A DNA stretch of 64,000 nt from contig CALNVZ010000174.1 of NCBI GenBank assembly GCA_940671915.1, forward strand, positions 78,495,373 through 78,559,372, read 5' to 3'. Each line of letters starts with the position of its first letter. The first letter of the stretch is position 1. The notes beneath the pieces were generated by a model, which was not told where the DNA came from, did not search any database, and saw only the letters and a list, made by a program, of their open reading frames with translations. Below are positions 11,086 to 22,259 of this stretch, in pieces. This stretch comes from Paracentrotus lividus (taxonomy: Eukaryota > Echinodermata > Echinoidea > Camarodonta > Echinidae). The position numbers and the translations under genes are program-made.

Positions 11086-12514
11086 GTAAGATGCATTACA
11101 ACTTTTCAAAAATTTAGATAGCACATAAATGACACCGTACAATATGAAAGCTTATAAGCGCTTATAAACTTTCTTCCATGCAAGATGTAAATCAAATTGA
11201 GCTATATTGGCACGATACACAAAATAATCTAGGATGGTGATCATATAATTTATTTATATATCTTTATTCATGTATTTTTTTAGCTTAAGAAGTTATTCTG
11301 AAACTAATTTAAATGTCATAGAAATTAAGGTGAGATAAAAAAAAAAGAAGAGTTACATTTATGATGCATTAATCGCTAGACACCTCCCTTCTTCTCTCTC
11401 TCCGTATGTTTAGATAACTCCCTTGATCCTTTTTCACTCTCTCTCTATCCTCGAATAAAAATAAATTTTGTTTTTACAATTTGAATGAAATTTTGGGTGG
11501 TGGATATCATCAGTGAAAACGAGCAAGTAATAGTTCACTTTTCTCCACAAGCTGTTAACTGGTTTAGTACTTTTTCAAAATAAATAATGCCGTAAGGTCC
11601 CAAGAAAATTGTAAAGCAAGACGACGAGGTTTCCGAGAAGATATTTTTTTTTGTGTGATCTTACGATGGGTGATTTGCTAAAAATTCGGACATCGTGATA
11701 TATATGATAAAAACATAATAAATATGTGTAAATTTATTTAATGAAATGAATTACAATATATTTACCTCAAGAAACCAACAACATTGTCACTTACAGTTAG
11801 AAGAAAGTTGTGATGAAACGTTTTTGCAATCCATGCCATTTTGCCTATGTTGCCATCAGGGAGGATATCTATACAACTTAAAAGGGCGGCAATTTCTTTT
11901 TTTACGACCCTGGATTACCGCCAATAATATTCACGACGATATGCCTATAACGTCATTATTCCCAAAATGGATACACGCAATTTCTTGGTTTTATCGATCG
12001 ATTGATGTTATTTCCTTGGCATATATTATACCTCGCATACACAATACATAATTATGATATAACGTACCATGTGAATATTACAAATAATCAAATTGTTTTA
12101 GACAATTGCCCACATGATATTAATGCATCGCGTCATGAATGTAATTTTTAACGAAATAAAAGTCGAGTTTACGGCGAACATCATATTTATGTACAAGCTA
12201 CAAAATGTGCAATAATTGTGTTGTATCAAATGGGTCGGAAATTAATATGAATACAAAGCAATGATATATGCTCCGAAATAGATTAAAATGTCAATTTTCC
12301 GCTCAGAGATGGAGGCTATAATTTGCTTTCTTTTTGACATCACAATACATTCAAAAGGAGATTATCATAGCATGGCTTCAGGTTATTCAGCCAACCCCAC
12401 CCCTTCCTTTATGCCTAGATCACAGTTCGAGAGGTCCCCGTACGTTTTGCCCAATCCTACGGCTTTTCGTGGATTTAGAGACCTCACGGGTCCCTGATGA
12501 TTTTTCATTCTACC

Positions 12515-13985
12515 GCTATTGCGGTCACATATCCTACGGCGCCCGGTCGGTTAAAAGTATAAATATGTGGATTGAAATCGAAATACGCCCGTGAAGAGAC
12601 CGTAAGAGTGCCATTCGGGTGCCAACAGAATGTTCTTTCGGTGTCCGCTCTGATGAACACGGTGGTTATTATAAGGCTGACCAGTGTTCCTATTTGCAGA
12701 ATTTGCAGAAAAATCGCTAGGGTCCCTTGAGGAACCCTTGGGGTGCCCTTTATGGTCCCGCAGGAAAGCCAAAAGTAAACCCAAAGCATCGCAAGACACT
12801 CACCTTTTTTACAATCACATACCCATTCTGGGGGCCGTACGGCGAGTAGAACCGTACATAATTGCCATTTTCGGAAGGTGCCTGTCCGGCTCCCTTATGA
12901 TTCTGCGGGCGCGAGGACTTGTTTCACTACCCGTAGAAAAGCCGGAAAGATCTACTGCATGTTCTCGATTCTCCCGGCGTTTTCGTGAAATCGGTAGGCA
13001 GTAGACAACACGGTAAAAGCCCGTGGAGTCATTGAGGGGTCCGCACAGGCACCTGCAGGTGACAGGAAGGGTTCCGCACAGTTTTCCTTTCAATCCTCAT
13101 TGTAAAAAAATGACTACGGTCTTGCGATGTTTAAGGTTTCCCCTGCGGCTATCCTGCGGCACCCTGCCAGGCTCCTGTTGTAAAGATTTGTCTTAAGCTC
13201 TTTTGAGTATAATTGCATTTAAATTATTTACGTTTCAAACCACAAATACGACATAGAATACTGTAAAATATAAATTTAAATAAGGCGGTTTTGATCAAAA
13301 GACAAATCATTCTATATGAAGTCTGAAAACCATCGACAGTATCACTCAAAGCATATATATATTAAAGACATTTATGTGGGACTTTTTAATATTTTGAAAA
13401 TCTGAGCCAATATAGAGCACCGTCTCAAATAACTATACACTTTGGAAAATGCTCCCAATAAATAATGTATTAATGTATTCAGAATGCTCATGATCTTCAG
13501 CTATCATTATAGCACTAGCCCGATAATAATTCATGCTGACAATCTCGAAAGAGAAATTTGACAAATACTAAAAATATGTATACAATATGATTTGGAAAAA
13601 CTTGTGCGAAAGACCACATGGAACCCAGTGGGAATCGGTCAGACGCCGTGCGGACCACGACCGGGTACCTCCTGACGTCCTTGCGGTGCATGTTGCACCC
13701 GCCCGACACCCTCCCGGCTTGTTACAAGAATTGACAGAAAAAACGTGCGGAGCCTACTCGGCCACCGATAGGAGGCCGATCAGTCCCCTTTAGTGACTCC
13801 ACGGGCTTTCCAAGGGCTGTACACCGTCTACCGATTTGATAAAAACGCCGGGAGAATCGAGAACATGAAAGCAATAATCTAGGGGCCCGCGCGATCTGTA
13901 AAAATACACCGGTACCCGTAGGATCGTAAGGGACCCGGCCAGGGTCAAACGGTACTGTGATCGCGGCATTAACTGCTCCCCGTGT
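12515..13985. mobile_element. possible inverted-repeat element with GC-rich flanks
   Basis: The left side begins near GCGGTCACATATCCTACGG and the right side reads in reverse GCCGCGATCACAGTACCG. Both flanks are filled with short phrases built on CGGGTnCC, GGTCCC and CCGTACGG, and the centre (13200-13570) is AT-rich. The design resembles the elements at 39022 and 48881. The inverted ends are imperfect, so the limits are approximate. Confidence 0.4.
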
Positions 13986-14179
13986 CCACACAGATATGAT
14001 GTTCCTATAAAAAATATGCATGAAATAAATTCCTAAAAACGATTTTTAATGTTCGACGCGTACTTACCAGCCGTGAAATCTTAAATTGATTAATAAAATT
14101 GGAATTTCATGCATGCACATAAATTCCTTGCTTATAAACAGTTTTGATCGCACAAAACCCAATTTGAGATCTCATGAAC

Positions 14180-14323
14180 AAAAATGAATGTTTGTTGTTG
14201 ATGTTAGCGTTGATTTACATAAATGACAGGTAGCTCTGCTTCGCAACTAATCCTTGAAATTAAAGACCATTAATGAATTTGATTTCAAAGAGTTCAGAAT
14301 AGACATAGAAAACCTATAATAAA
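14180..14323. mobile_element. degenerate MITE, right half of the TATAGG..CCGGTCA family
   Basis: GAATTTGATTTCAAAGAGTT followed by CAGAATAGACATAGAAAACC matches the right half of the 5142-5346 element (GATTGCAAAGAGTTTAGAAT, then TGACCGGGAAAACC). It lies about 55 bp upstream of the gene 2 exon 2 acceptor. Confidence 0.5.
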
Positions 14324-14378
14324 AAAGCTAAAGCAATCATAAAACTGACTTGTTTTTTTTACGATTTTTGTCTTGCAG

Positions 14379-14929
14379 GAGTTCGACGCTCATCTCACGT
14401 CCGTGTCGGCTCCGGCTCCGGCTACGACTCCAAGTCCAGCTCCAGCTCCAACTCCAGCTCAGGCTCTGGCCCCTACTCGTACTTGGGGGTATCAAAGGCA
14501 ATGTGGATAGCAATTTATGTGGTATCATCCATATTTGTCCTTGTCATTCTCTTGATCATCGTGACGTACTTGTATTCCCGATTTTCCCCAAAAAGTGGAA
14601 GCGAAGAACGTACAGCTGGTGTTCCTGCAACGGAGGATAGAACCAATCAAGGCGGTGACACCATCGTCACCAGCACCCCCACCAAAAATGACCACGCCCT
14701 CACCAACACCATCACCACCACAAGTGACCACGCCCTACAGGGCCTGCATCATCGTACCCATATGGACCACGCAGGAACATCTACAGGAAGACAGGATGAC
14801 CCAGCATTAATCTTGGAGATGGCACCACCCAGTTACGGTGAGGTCGTTAAGGCACCAGAAAACACTTATCTTACTAAAAATGCTGCTTATGAAAATAAAG
14901 GGATGGAAGAAACTACAGGAATAGAATAA
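14379..14929 (+). CDS. gene 2 exon 2: membrane span and PPSY cytoplasmic tail
   Basis: Phase-1 acceptor exon ending in TAA at 14929, 182 residues after the split codon. It begins RRSSHVRVGSGSGYDS, parallel to RRSPRVRVYGYGSGS in gene 1, then a Ser-rich stalk. A single span (about AIYVVSSIFVLVILLIIVTY) follows, with a basic stop-transfer. The tail has two NDHAL/SDHAL repeats, APPSYGEVV and AAYENKGME, the last two shared with gene 1 and evidently constrained. Between the repeats are Thr/Pro-rich inserts absent from gene 1. The tail suggests recruitment of WW-domain partners; the YENK motif could be a further phosphotyrosine or sorting site, which is inference. No enzyme or adhesion domain was seen. 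Confidence 0.82.
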
Positions 14930-16179
14930 TAACAATGATTGCATAGCCGAATCAAAGCCACACGTTTATGTCACTATGAACAACTGCAAAAGTGTTTTCA
15001 AATATCCTCTACCGGGAAGTGAACTCGGATCTCTGGCTCAGAACATCATATACCTTTATAGAATTGGTAGCATGGCTCCGGTTAATTTGCCATGAGACTG
15101 TAACCGCACGTTATATAAAATCGTATTTCCCCATTCCATAAAACAGATGATGCACATGTCATGGTTTTCGTGGGTCGGTAGGAATTGTGGGCTTTCGGTA
15201 ACTGTGAAAAGCTCTTTTAGATTGCCATACACGGAACGTCCTCCGGAGGACACACCAGACCCTGTGTAATCCTTATCAAAACACAGGGTAAGATCATGCC
15301 CACCCTTCCAGTTCACTACTCAAATCTGGGATGCACTCTGTTTGTGTGTGTACGTACAGAGGCAATACAGATTGCCCATAAACAAGGATGAAAACAGGAC
15401 AAACACTGGCTATCACTCCAGACACACCCTTGGCCATCTAGGGTGAATTTTACCTCGTGTTCGTGCTGTATTCGTCCCGTGTACACCGGGTGTCTTCCAG
15501 TTACTTTCAGATTAGAGGTAACAAGGGGTGAACAAAGGGTAACCTACCTTGTTTGAGTGCCAATCTGAAAGGGGCTTTACTCTAAAACCACTCGGCTGTG
15601 CCTCATTTCCTTATGCCCACAATTCTTACCGACCAACTCAAACATGTGCATCATTTGTATATTGGACCAAAGCCGGGGACATATCGGTATAACAAAAAAA
15701 TTGCAAGAAAAATTTGAAAAAATAAATCTGAATACTATTGGGTACCAGGTCAATATGTGGTCCAATCCTAGGCCGAAGCCGTTAGCGGTCAAAGGAAGAA
15801 AAGTTAAGGTATGATTTCAGACACAGAGCTCTGTGCAATTTACCAAAGAGACGCCAGTAAATAGAGACGAATTCTAATGAACCACTTAAAAATCTCCTTT
15901 CTTAAACTTATATCATGTATATAAAAAAATATGTTTGTTTGTTTGTTTGTATTAGTTTTAGCCGATAATGTATCAGGGCTGATATATTTCTAATTTCTTA
16001 TTTCATCGCTACTTATCATTGATAATTCCCCTTCATGTCTTCTAAAACTTAAATGAAAAGGCCTATATAAAAAAGGAAAAACTGAAAAAAAAGAAAAAAG
16101 AAAAAGAAAAAATGAAACGAATATGATTCGAGTTTTTGTCAATACCGAAGGGTCTGCTGTGATTCAATGACCCTATTAT
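14930..16179. other. intergenic sequence
   Basis: No repeat structure recognised apart from a GTTT run near 15933. A minus-strand open frame of 86 codons (15056-15316) has balanced composition (for example GGHDLTLCFDKDYTGSG) and could be a stray exon or transposon piece, but I recognise no family and see no convincing splice sites. Confidence 0.35.
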
Positions 16180-16601
16180 CCTGCTGAAAAGAACACACTC
16201 GTTCACAATGTTAAATTGGGGCGTTTTCATATTGTGGTCATACTGTGAACCACACTGTGGTTACAGTGTGGATAACCGGAGATTCACACTGTGGCCACAC
16301 CATGAACAATACTGTTCACACTGTGAAATATATGTCGTAAGGTATTCACACTGTGAAAATCTGTTTATAACAGTGTGATTTTTTTTCACGGTTTGGCCAC
16401 ACTGTAAAATCAATTTCACACTGTGAGCGGGTACATTCACACTGTTTCACATTTCACATTGTGAACAATATGTGGTTTTCCACATTGTGGCGGTGTCCAC
16501 ACTGTGAAATCACCTTTTTCACAGTGTGGACAGTGTTTTCAGTGTGAACTGCGTTTTCACACCGTGTTCACAATGTCAATGAGTGTGTTCTTTCCAGCAG
16601 G
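16180..16601. mobile_element. 422 bp MITE filled with CACACTGTG palindromes
   Basis: Termini CCTGCTGAAAAGAACACACT and, inverted, CCTGCTGGAAAGAACACACT, followed on both sides by a TTCACAATGT-like phrase. Between them CACACTGTG or CACAGTGTG occurs roughly a dozen times, mostly as TTCACACTGTGAA-type palindromes. No ORF. Confidence 0.85.
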
Positions 16602-17099
16602 GTACTTAAGCTGACAATTTCCAAATTATGTCCGGTTTGAAAATGACTCGAGAGTTATTTCATAATAAGAATCAACTTGCAGCATTAGTGACCTTTATTC
16701 AAAATGTTTATTAATTATCATGATTTTGAATGAAAATGCATTGATTAATAATAGAATTGTGTTCATATTTTATAATCGTATAATACTATCAATCGAAAGT
16801 ATGATAATGTTAACACTTTGAAAGATTAATTGGATAAAAGAAGTGATGTTTGGATGATAAGAAATTATTAAAATACATAACCTATAAATTGTAATAGTCA
16901 CGTGTCATGGCATGAAACAATAACAAATACACAATTCCAATTAATTAATGGAAAGCTCTCAACACAATCATTAAATTTTAAGAGCAAGTTCAATTTTCTA
17001 TTTTTTTCATAATATTATGGAAAGACTTTCCCTGCACTGCCGATGTCACGATAATATATTAACTTTATGACGTTTATTGTCAAAGTACTCTAAGATGTA
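16602..17099. other. AT-rich intergenic sequence
   Basis: Nothing recognised. Confidence 0.4.
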
Positions 17100-17520
17100 G
17101 GCTTATAGAATAATGCCGAGAGGCGACCGGCCGATATGCAGCCAGTTCGGATGCTGCAGGAATTTGGACATCGCCCGACGAAGAATAAAGCAGATAGTTA
17201 TGTTGTGGTGGCCGAACAGCGCCTGAGTTGTGAACCGGTAGGCCTAGAGGGCGTGGAAAAACAAGGAGGCGCCGCCTGAAAGCTGATGTGTTTTTGATTT
17301 GCCGACCGGCGACCGGCAGCGACCGATCGGCTTCATAATGTTCTGGCGGCTTTCATTTCCATCGCTCACCAGGCATGCCATCAATTGCTGGATTAGATTG
17401 GTGCCCGGGCGGTCACTACCAAGGCACTGACCTTATTTTCGGCAGCGAGTGAAAAGTGAACGGGCATCGCCAAAACCTTCCTCAAAGAGAACTGTTGGTG
17501 AGATAGCGCCATGAGCGTCC
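17100..17520. repeat. GC-rich block with repeated CGACCGGC
   Basis: GCGACCGGCCGAT, GCCGACCGGCGACCGGCAGC and GACCGATCGGC recur on both strands in an otherwise AT-rich area. It resembles other phrase-filled elements here, but I could not find matching ends. Confidence 0.4.
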
Positions 17521-17624
17521 TTGGACGGTGTTTGCGCTCTTTAAGTTTTCACTATTGTTATCATTGTTATTAAATGTAACTTCATAGGGTTTTATTTCAG
17601 TGCCTGACTATTCGACTCCCATCA

Positions 17625-17941
17625 TCATTCTGACCCTACTCCATTTTTCCTTACTGGTGGATATAATCCAGCCATAACCAAATCATACGATGGTGGTAAG
17701 CCTGAGTCCTCTTCATTGACCCTTGATGTCAGGGTGTAGTCATCAGGAGCTGGAGCAGATGGAACAGCATCAGCTCTTGGTGGTGATGCGGGAATTGTAA
17801 CCATCATCTGACTCATCGCGTGTGATCGACCTTGGTAGGGCAAACAGCAAAGTATTATGAAGAAGAGTATGGCGAAAATTGCCAATCCTGCTAAAGCGAA
17901 TATCCACGGCCCGGGCCCTGGAGGATATTCAGTTGTGACGT
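17625..17941 (-). CDS. gene A last exon: membrane span and PPSY tail of SRCR receptor
   Basis: On the minus strand the exon begins after a TTTTCAG acceptor at 17942; AC completes the split codon and the frame is open to TGA at 17625 (105 codons). It starts with a short Pro-rich stalk (TTEYPPGPGPW), then a strong span (FALAGLAIFAILFFIILCC) and a basic turn. The tail of about 70 residues is Pro/Ala- and acid-rich and carries LPPSYDLVMAGLYPP near its end. PPSY is a WW ligand and YDLV fits YxxPhi. The incoming phase matches the donor of the SRCR exon at 18410-18641. The exon makes the gene a type I receptor. Confidence 0.85.
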
Positions 17942-18409
17942 CTGAAAATAAGAAAATAGATTAAACAAAGTATCACGTAAATATTCTTGTTTCTTTAATT
18001 TAAGATTGTCAGTGACGTCAGAGAGAGTGGCGCTGTAACAAGAGGTAATGTACTTGAAGTAGGCCTACGTGTTTCTCAAATAATCCAGGAGAGCCCACGA
18101 AAATTTGATACAGCTGAAGAAAAAAAAAATCGCCGATAGTCAAAACTCGCCAGGTCCGAGGCTATATCTTTAGTGATTTTATTTGATGAAAATTTCCGCG
18201 GCAGCTTTCACTTATAAAGATCTAGGCCGGTATTCTCAAAGGCTGACTAAAAGTTAGTTACTAACTTTATTCGCCCTTCAAGAATATAGGAGAATGTTTT
18301 GAAGTCTGTAATACGTTAGTTGTTTAATTTAGTTTCCAATGGGTTTTATATTGACAAGCCTAAGAATCGTACTAAATTATCATTTAAAAAAATATAAAAA
18401 TTTGCTTAC

Positions 18410-18641
18410 ATGTTGTACTCGGGGATGGGGAGCGAATACATCTCACTACAGCGATGTTCTGTTTCGGACACTGTTCTGTTTGATTCCATGCGCTGTGGGA
18501 ACATTGATGAAACCTGTCATGCAATCCACAAGCGTCGACCTCAAACCAAGTCTGTATTGACGAAGTCGAGAAGTTGTATGAAGAAAGGTCTAGTCTATCA
18601 CTGATGTAAATCCATTCTGGGTCCAGCTCTGAGCATATTTC
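18410..18641 (-). CDS. gene A exon: second half of an SRCR domain
   Basis: A TTGGCAG acceptor is followed by a phase-0 start reading EICSELDPEW; the frame runs 77 codons to a GTAAGC donor, leaving one base (T) that joins AC of the tail exon. Conserved SRCR cysteines appear in order: EIC, VDAC, QCSHSAW, EQC and VVRC, followed by a short Ser/Pro hinge. With exon 19316-19449 this completes a six-cysteine (group A type) domain of about 110 residues. SRCR domains are extracellular binding modules in scavenger and innate receptors. A split just before the VVC-like position is a usual group A arrangement. Confidence 0.82.
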
Positions 18642-19083
18642 CTGCCAAATTAATAATTTATACACATACAGACAAAAAATAGTAACCAGAAAATGGAGAT
18701 GTGAAATCCTGGATCTAGCATAAGTATCGAGTGATGTACAGATAGTTATTTTTCTCCTTTTCCGATTTTCCTTTTACTTCATAATATCAGTCCTTATCAA
18801 ATACTCATATTACACTGAATATAATTTTAATATTACGTAGGCCTACCATGTTCATACATGCGAAGTAACTTTTTTTTTATCCCCCTTGCTTCAAAATAGC
18901 CTCTTCGCTTCCCTCATCAATGTTGCTATTTTTCAACGATTAACTCAATTTTCGAGTATACACTGTTTTATTTATTTGTTTCATTTACATGATTTATAAG
19001 TAGGCATTGTAGGAGTCAATTACTAATTTCTACATGTATGTTGTGAACGTATCAGCACATCTACCCCTAAACAATTACTTCAG

Positions 19084-19222
19084 GGGGGCATTTCATCAAA
19101 GGACTTGTCGGACATTTTATCCGACAAGCTGTTACAAGCTACTGAAATGCTTGCATCTGATTGGCTGAGAGCAAACTTGTCGGATAAAATATCTGACAAG
19201 TCCTTTGACGAAATGCCCCCCA
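19084..19222. mobile_element. 139 bp MITE with nested palindromes
   Basis: Ends GGGGGGCATTTCATCAAAGG and its inverted partner (CCTTTGACGAAATGCCCCCC). Each ~46 bp arm contains its own small palindrome around CTTGTCGGA and TCCGACAAG. CAG on both sides may be the target duplication. It lies in a gene A intron. Confidence 0.85.
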
Positions 19223-19315
19223 GGACAACTACTCCCAGAAATAGGGTTAGGCTTAGGTGTAGGCCGGGTCCAGGAGGGGGTGATTGTCCTAGAACCGTTG
19301 GAAAAGAAAACTCAC

Positions 19316-19449
19316 ATCCTGAATTTGAACGTCATCCTCCAAGCATACAGAATTCCATATCCCATCGTGGTATACCTCAACTAGTCCGTAATCACTGTTG
19401 ATTTCACCATATTCATCCAGTAGTCTCACAGGATGATTAGCAACAGATT
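19316..19449 (-). CDS. gene A exon: first half of an SRCR domain
   Basis: Two bases plus 44 codons. The acceptor (TTTCAAACAG) is modest but gives phase 1, matching the upstream exon, and the donor GTGAGT gives phase 0, matching 18641. The translation contains HPVRLLDEYG, a GLVEVYHDG strand and WNSVC at the WGTVC position, followed by an acidic loop, all hallmarks of the N-terminal half of SRCR. An alternative acceptor a little upstream would add a few residues but break the phase. Confidence 0.8.
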
Positions 19450-19499
19450 CTGTTTGAAATGAATCATTCTTCATTTTCTGTACTCTAAGAAAAAAGTTT

Positions 19500-19615
19500 C
19501 ATTGAACACCTTTAAGGGTGCTAATAATGTGCCGATTAGCACATATCTGTACATAAAATGGTGCTCACCATCACCTCAAGTATTCTGATGTGCTATAGTG
19601 AGCACCCATTCAGGT
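19500..19615. mobile_element. possible small inverted repeat with GTGCT phrases
   Basis: AAGGGTGCTAATAATGTGC at the left and ATGTGCTATAGTGAGCACCC at the right, with TTAGCACATAT between. Confidence 0.4.
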
Positions 19616-19621
19616 ATTTTT

Positions 19622-21106
19622 TATAGTCCTGATAATGTAGCAAATTGAAAAATATGTAAAAAGTGCAAAAACGTGATTTTGCACTAATTTATTGAAATAT
19701 TGAAAAAAGAAGATATTTCGGCTAATATTGGTCCGATCAATGTAAAATTTTGTATGGATGTTGAGGTATATGTAATATGTAATCCTGTTCTGTTTGTTTC
19801 TATTTTGAGACAACTCTTTATTAATTATGCAAATTTATGCAAATTAAAGGTCTATTTTTAGAAATTTATCAATATTTTGTTTTAAAAATTGCTATGAAGC
19901 CCATATTTATGTTAAAAGTTGCTGAGTATAATACTCAATAAAATTATGATTAAAAAAAAGTTGGACTTTCTCATGACTTCCTTTGTATTCTTTTGTTTTA
20001 TCACTTTCTATTGTCTTTGATTATTTTCATTTTTATGTATTTCTTTATGTTTTGGGGTCTTTTCTGTTTCTGAAATGAAAGCAAGATATTATCTTACATT
20101 CTATTTAAGTCTGACATGCAATAATGCAATGTTGTATCACCTAACAACACAATTGGCAGTGTTCTTAGAACAATAGTTGCACTACGCTTTAAATGAAAAA
20201 GTCACCCAAAGGCATATTTGGGGTTGGCAGCAGTTGTGCAGCAGTCATGGATGTTTTAAAGTTGGTTAAATTGGCCGAGACCCCTCCCCCAGTCAGAACA
20301 GTCATAATTCAGTCCTTATATAAAAAGTTGTTAAGTAGGAACCATTGTTTTGACGTGTAATTAGGAAAGTTTAAAAATATCGAAAAATTCAATTATTGCC
20401 CATTTGTGTACTGAATGCACCATTCACCTGATTTGCTCTACAACACTCTTAATTGCATTTGAAAGGCGTTAAGCATCATCTTGTATATTGAAATCAATCA
20501 AGGTACATTTCAGAAACATAAAAGAGCCAAAAATATTGCGAAATACATAAAAATAAAAACTATCGAAAACAATAGAAAGTAATAAAACAAAAGAATACAA
20601 AGGAATTCATGAGACAGTCCAACTTTTTAATTATAATTTTATTGTGTATTATACTCAGCAACTTTTAACAAAAATTTGGGCTTCATAGCTATTTTTTGAA
20701 CAAAATATTGATAAATTTCTAAAATGAGACATTTAATTTGCATTAATTTGCATAATTAATAAAGTGTTGTCTCAAAATAGAAACAAACAGTACAGGGTTA
20801 TATTTTACATATGCCTCAACATCCATACAAAATTTTACTTTGATTGGACCAGTATTAGCCAAGATATCTTCTTTTTTCAATATTTCAATAAATTAGAGCA
20901 AAATCACGTTTTTGCACTTTTTGCATATTTTTTAGTAATTTCTAAATTCGAAGGAGACTTGGCGTGGTAATCGTGAAGTGTATTGGTTGCATAATGTATT
21001 TTTTGTACTTAGACATCATTTGGACTGAAATACTGGACATGAAATGCCTCAAAATGATCCAAAACAGAGCTGACATCAGGTGTACCCAAACTTTTGGAGG
21101 GCAGTG
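19622..21106. mobile_element. foldback element with a Tc1-like end
   Basis: Long inverted arms: about 19622-20060 matches 20560-20975 in reverse (shared phrases TGCAAAAACGTGATTTTGC, AAAATTTTGTATGGATGTTG, TTGCTGAGTATAATACTCA and GAATACAAAG). The right side continues to CACTGCCCTCCAAAAGTTTG read on the minus strand (end at 21106), a mariner/Tc1-like terminus flanked by TA. The left terminus is missing. Another copy of this end is at 49977. The ORFs in the two arms are mirror images and not genes. Confidence 0.7.
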
Positions 21107-21902
21107 TATATAATGTATTATATTTATTTATTAAATTGTTTGACAATTTTGAAATGTCTATTTCTCTTTATTATTATTGTGATATGTCATGATCTACATG
21201 TGATATGAAGTTATTCTGAGTGTTTTGAAATTTTGTAGTAAAATGCATATAATCTTTTAAAAATGAATAAAGAATCAATACAAACATGTTAAGTTGATTG
21301 TTTACATTCAAATTAGTGCTTCCAGACAGATCTTTATACCAAAAAAGGGTAAAAACATACTGTCCGGTATTTCCTACACTGTAGGGAATACCGGACAATT
21401 TACGATGACGTCATTATTTGCATATAACTGCCTCACCAAATATTTGATTACCTCAATTTTTTTTGGAAAATATAGTTGAATGATGTACCTAAGCAATGAG
21501 AATCTTTTTCTTTTGTGATTTTATTGTTTTCATGTGCTAATTAAGCAAATGAGCTTATGTGGCCGGTATTCCCTACATCTACCCTATTTTAATCAGGATG
21601 AAGTTGCTTTTTTTCTAGCTTTTTGTTGTTTTGATTTTACTCCTATTCTGGCACAATTCGAAATTGACATGTTCACAAACAATGCGTCGTGTTCATCCAA
21701 GCGTAAAGACATACCACCCAAAATGGTACCAGAAGATGCGGAAGTAGTTTCAGAATATGTAAAATAATTTGGGGTTTATACATTGGTTTTCTTTTTATTG
21801 ACATTTTTGTAGGTGTAAAGTTTTTTTTTTACTCACGCGGTATAATTTCAGAAAAATATTTTTGATATAAAATACAGAGACAAAAACCAAGAGAAGAATT
21901 AC
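21107..21902. other. gene A intron
   Basis: AT-rich. It includes a palindrome GTCCGGTATTTCC / GGGAATACCGGAC near 21361-21395 and a phrase near 21535-21570 shared with 3380-3410. Confidence 0.5.
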
Positions 21903-22259
21903 CATACGGGTCGCAGACGACACCTACTTCGTCCTCATGAGTTTGTGTAGATGTGCTACTATTTGTAAACTCCACAATGCAGTCAGTTAATTCGATCAGT
22001 ATTTTCTCTCGGTAGAGATTCCGAAACGTCTTGCACTGCAAGTCATCAATTAGAATTTGACCAGTTCCTCTCTCGAATACAGTGCCACCACGTATTAGAC
22101 TCGACGACCCAGCAAAGCCTAACAAGGTACATACGACATCGAGAGTGAACTCGTCTATGATGAATCCAAGGTCTGTAACAGAGCCCCATTCGTTGTCGAT
22201 GAAGACTTCTAGTCGACCCTGCTCACTGAAATCACTTCCAGCCAACCGAAGATCGAAAT
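21903..22259 (-). CDS. gene A exon: complete SRCR domain lacking one disulphide pair
   Basis: The acceptor is TTTCTCCCCAG (intron side 22260), the start is phase 1, and 119 codons lead to a GTAATT donor leaving one G. The exon holds a whole SRCR domain: FDLRLAGSDFSEQGRLEVF, WGSVTD, VVCTLLGFAG, a GTGQILIDDLQC strand, LTDC and VGVVC. The cysteine expected in WGTVC is Thr, and the one expected between LTDC and the final VVC is also absent, so this domain has four rather than six conserved cysteines. Those two are the usual C2-C7 pair of group A. The donor G plus AA of the next exon gives Glu, in frame. Confidence 0.85.

Larger units (their letters stand above)
11086..14378 (+). other. gene 2 intron
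   Basis: Bounded by GTAAG at 11086 and a pyrimidine-rich CTTGCAG at 14372-14378. Mostly AT-rich, but two GC-rich blocks (about 12590-13190 and 13600-13990) interrupt it; they are listed separately. ORFs inside have no recognisable domains. Confidence 0.7.

Noticed and set aside
10905-11142. Antisense His/Thr-rich ORFs over the RGG exon
   Set aside because: They are shadows of the Gly/Arg codons on the other strand; the + frame has a signal peptide and matching splice phase.
12505-13093. Overlapping ORFs on both strands in the gene 2 intron
   Set aside because: Composition-driven open frames in a repeat-rich block, without splice signals or domain similarity.
10911-14929. Homology of gene 2 to vertebrate Shadoo/prion proteins
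   Set aside because: The resemblance rests on low-complexity Arg/Gly and RVRV; anchor type and tail differ.
15056-15316. Balanced-composition minus ORF of 86 codons
   Set aside because: No recognised family and no convincing splice sites; kept only as a note in the intergenic entry.
19610-20970. Similar ORFs on opposite strands (SQNRNKQ..)
   Set aside because: They are the two arms of one foldback element, so similarity is explained by the inverted repeat.
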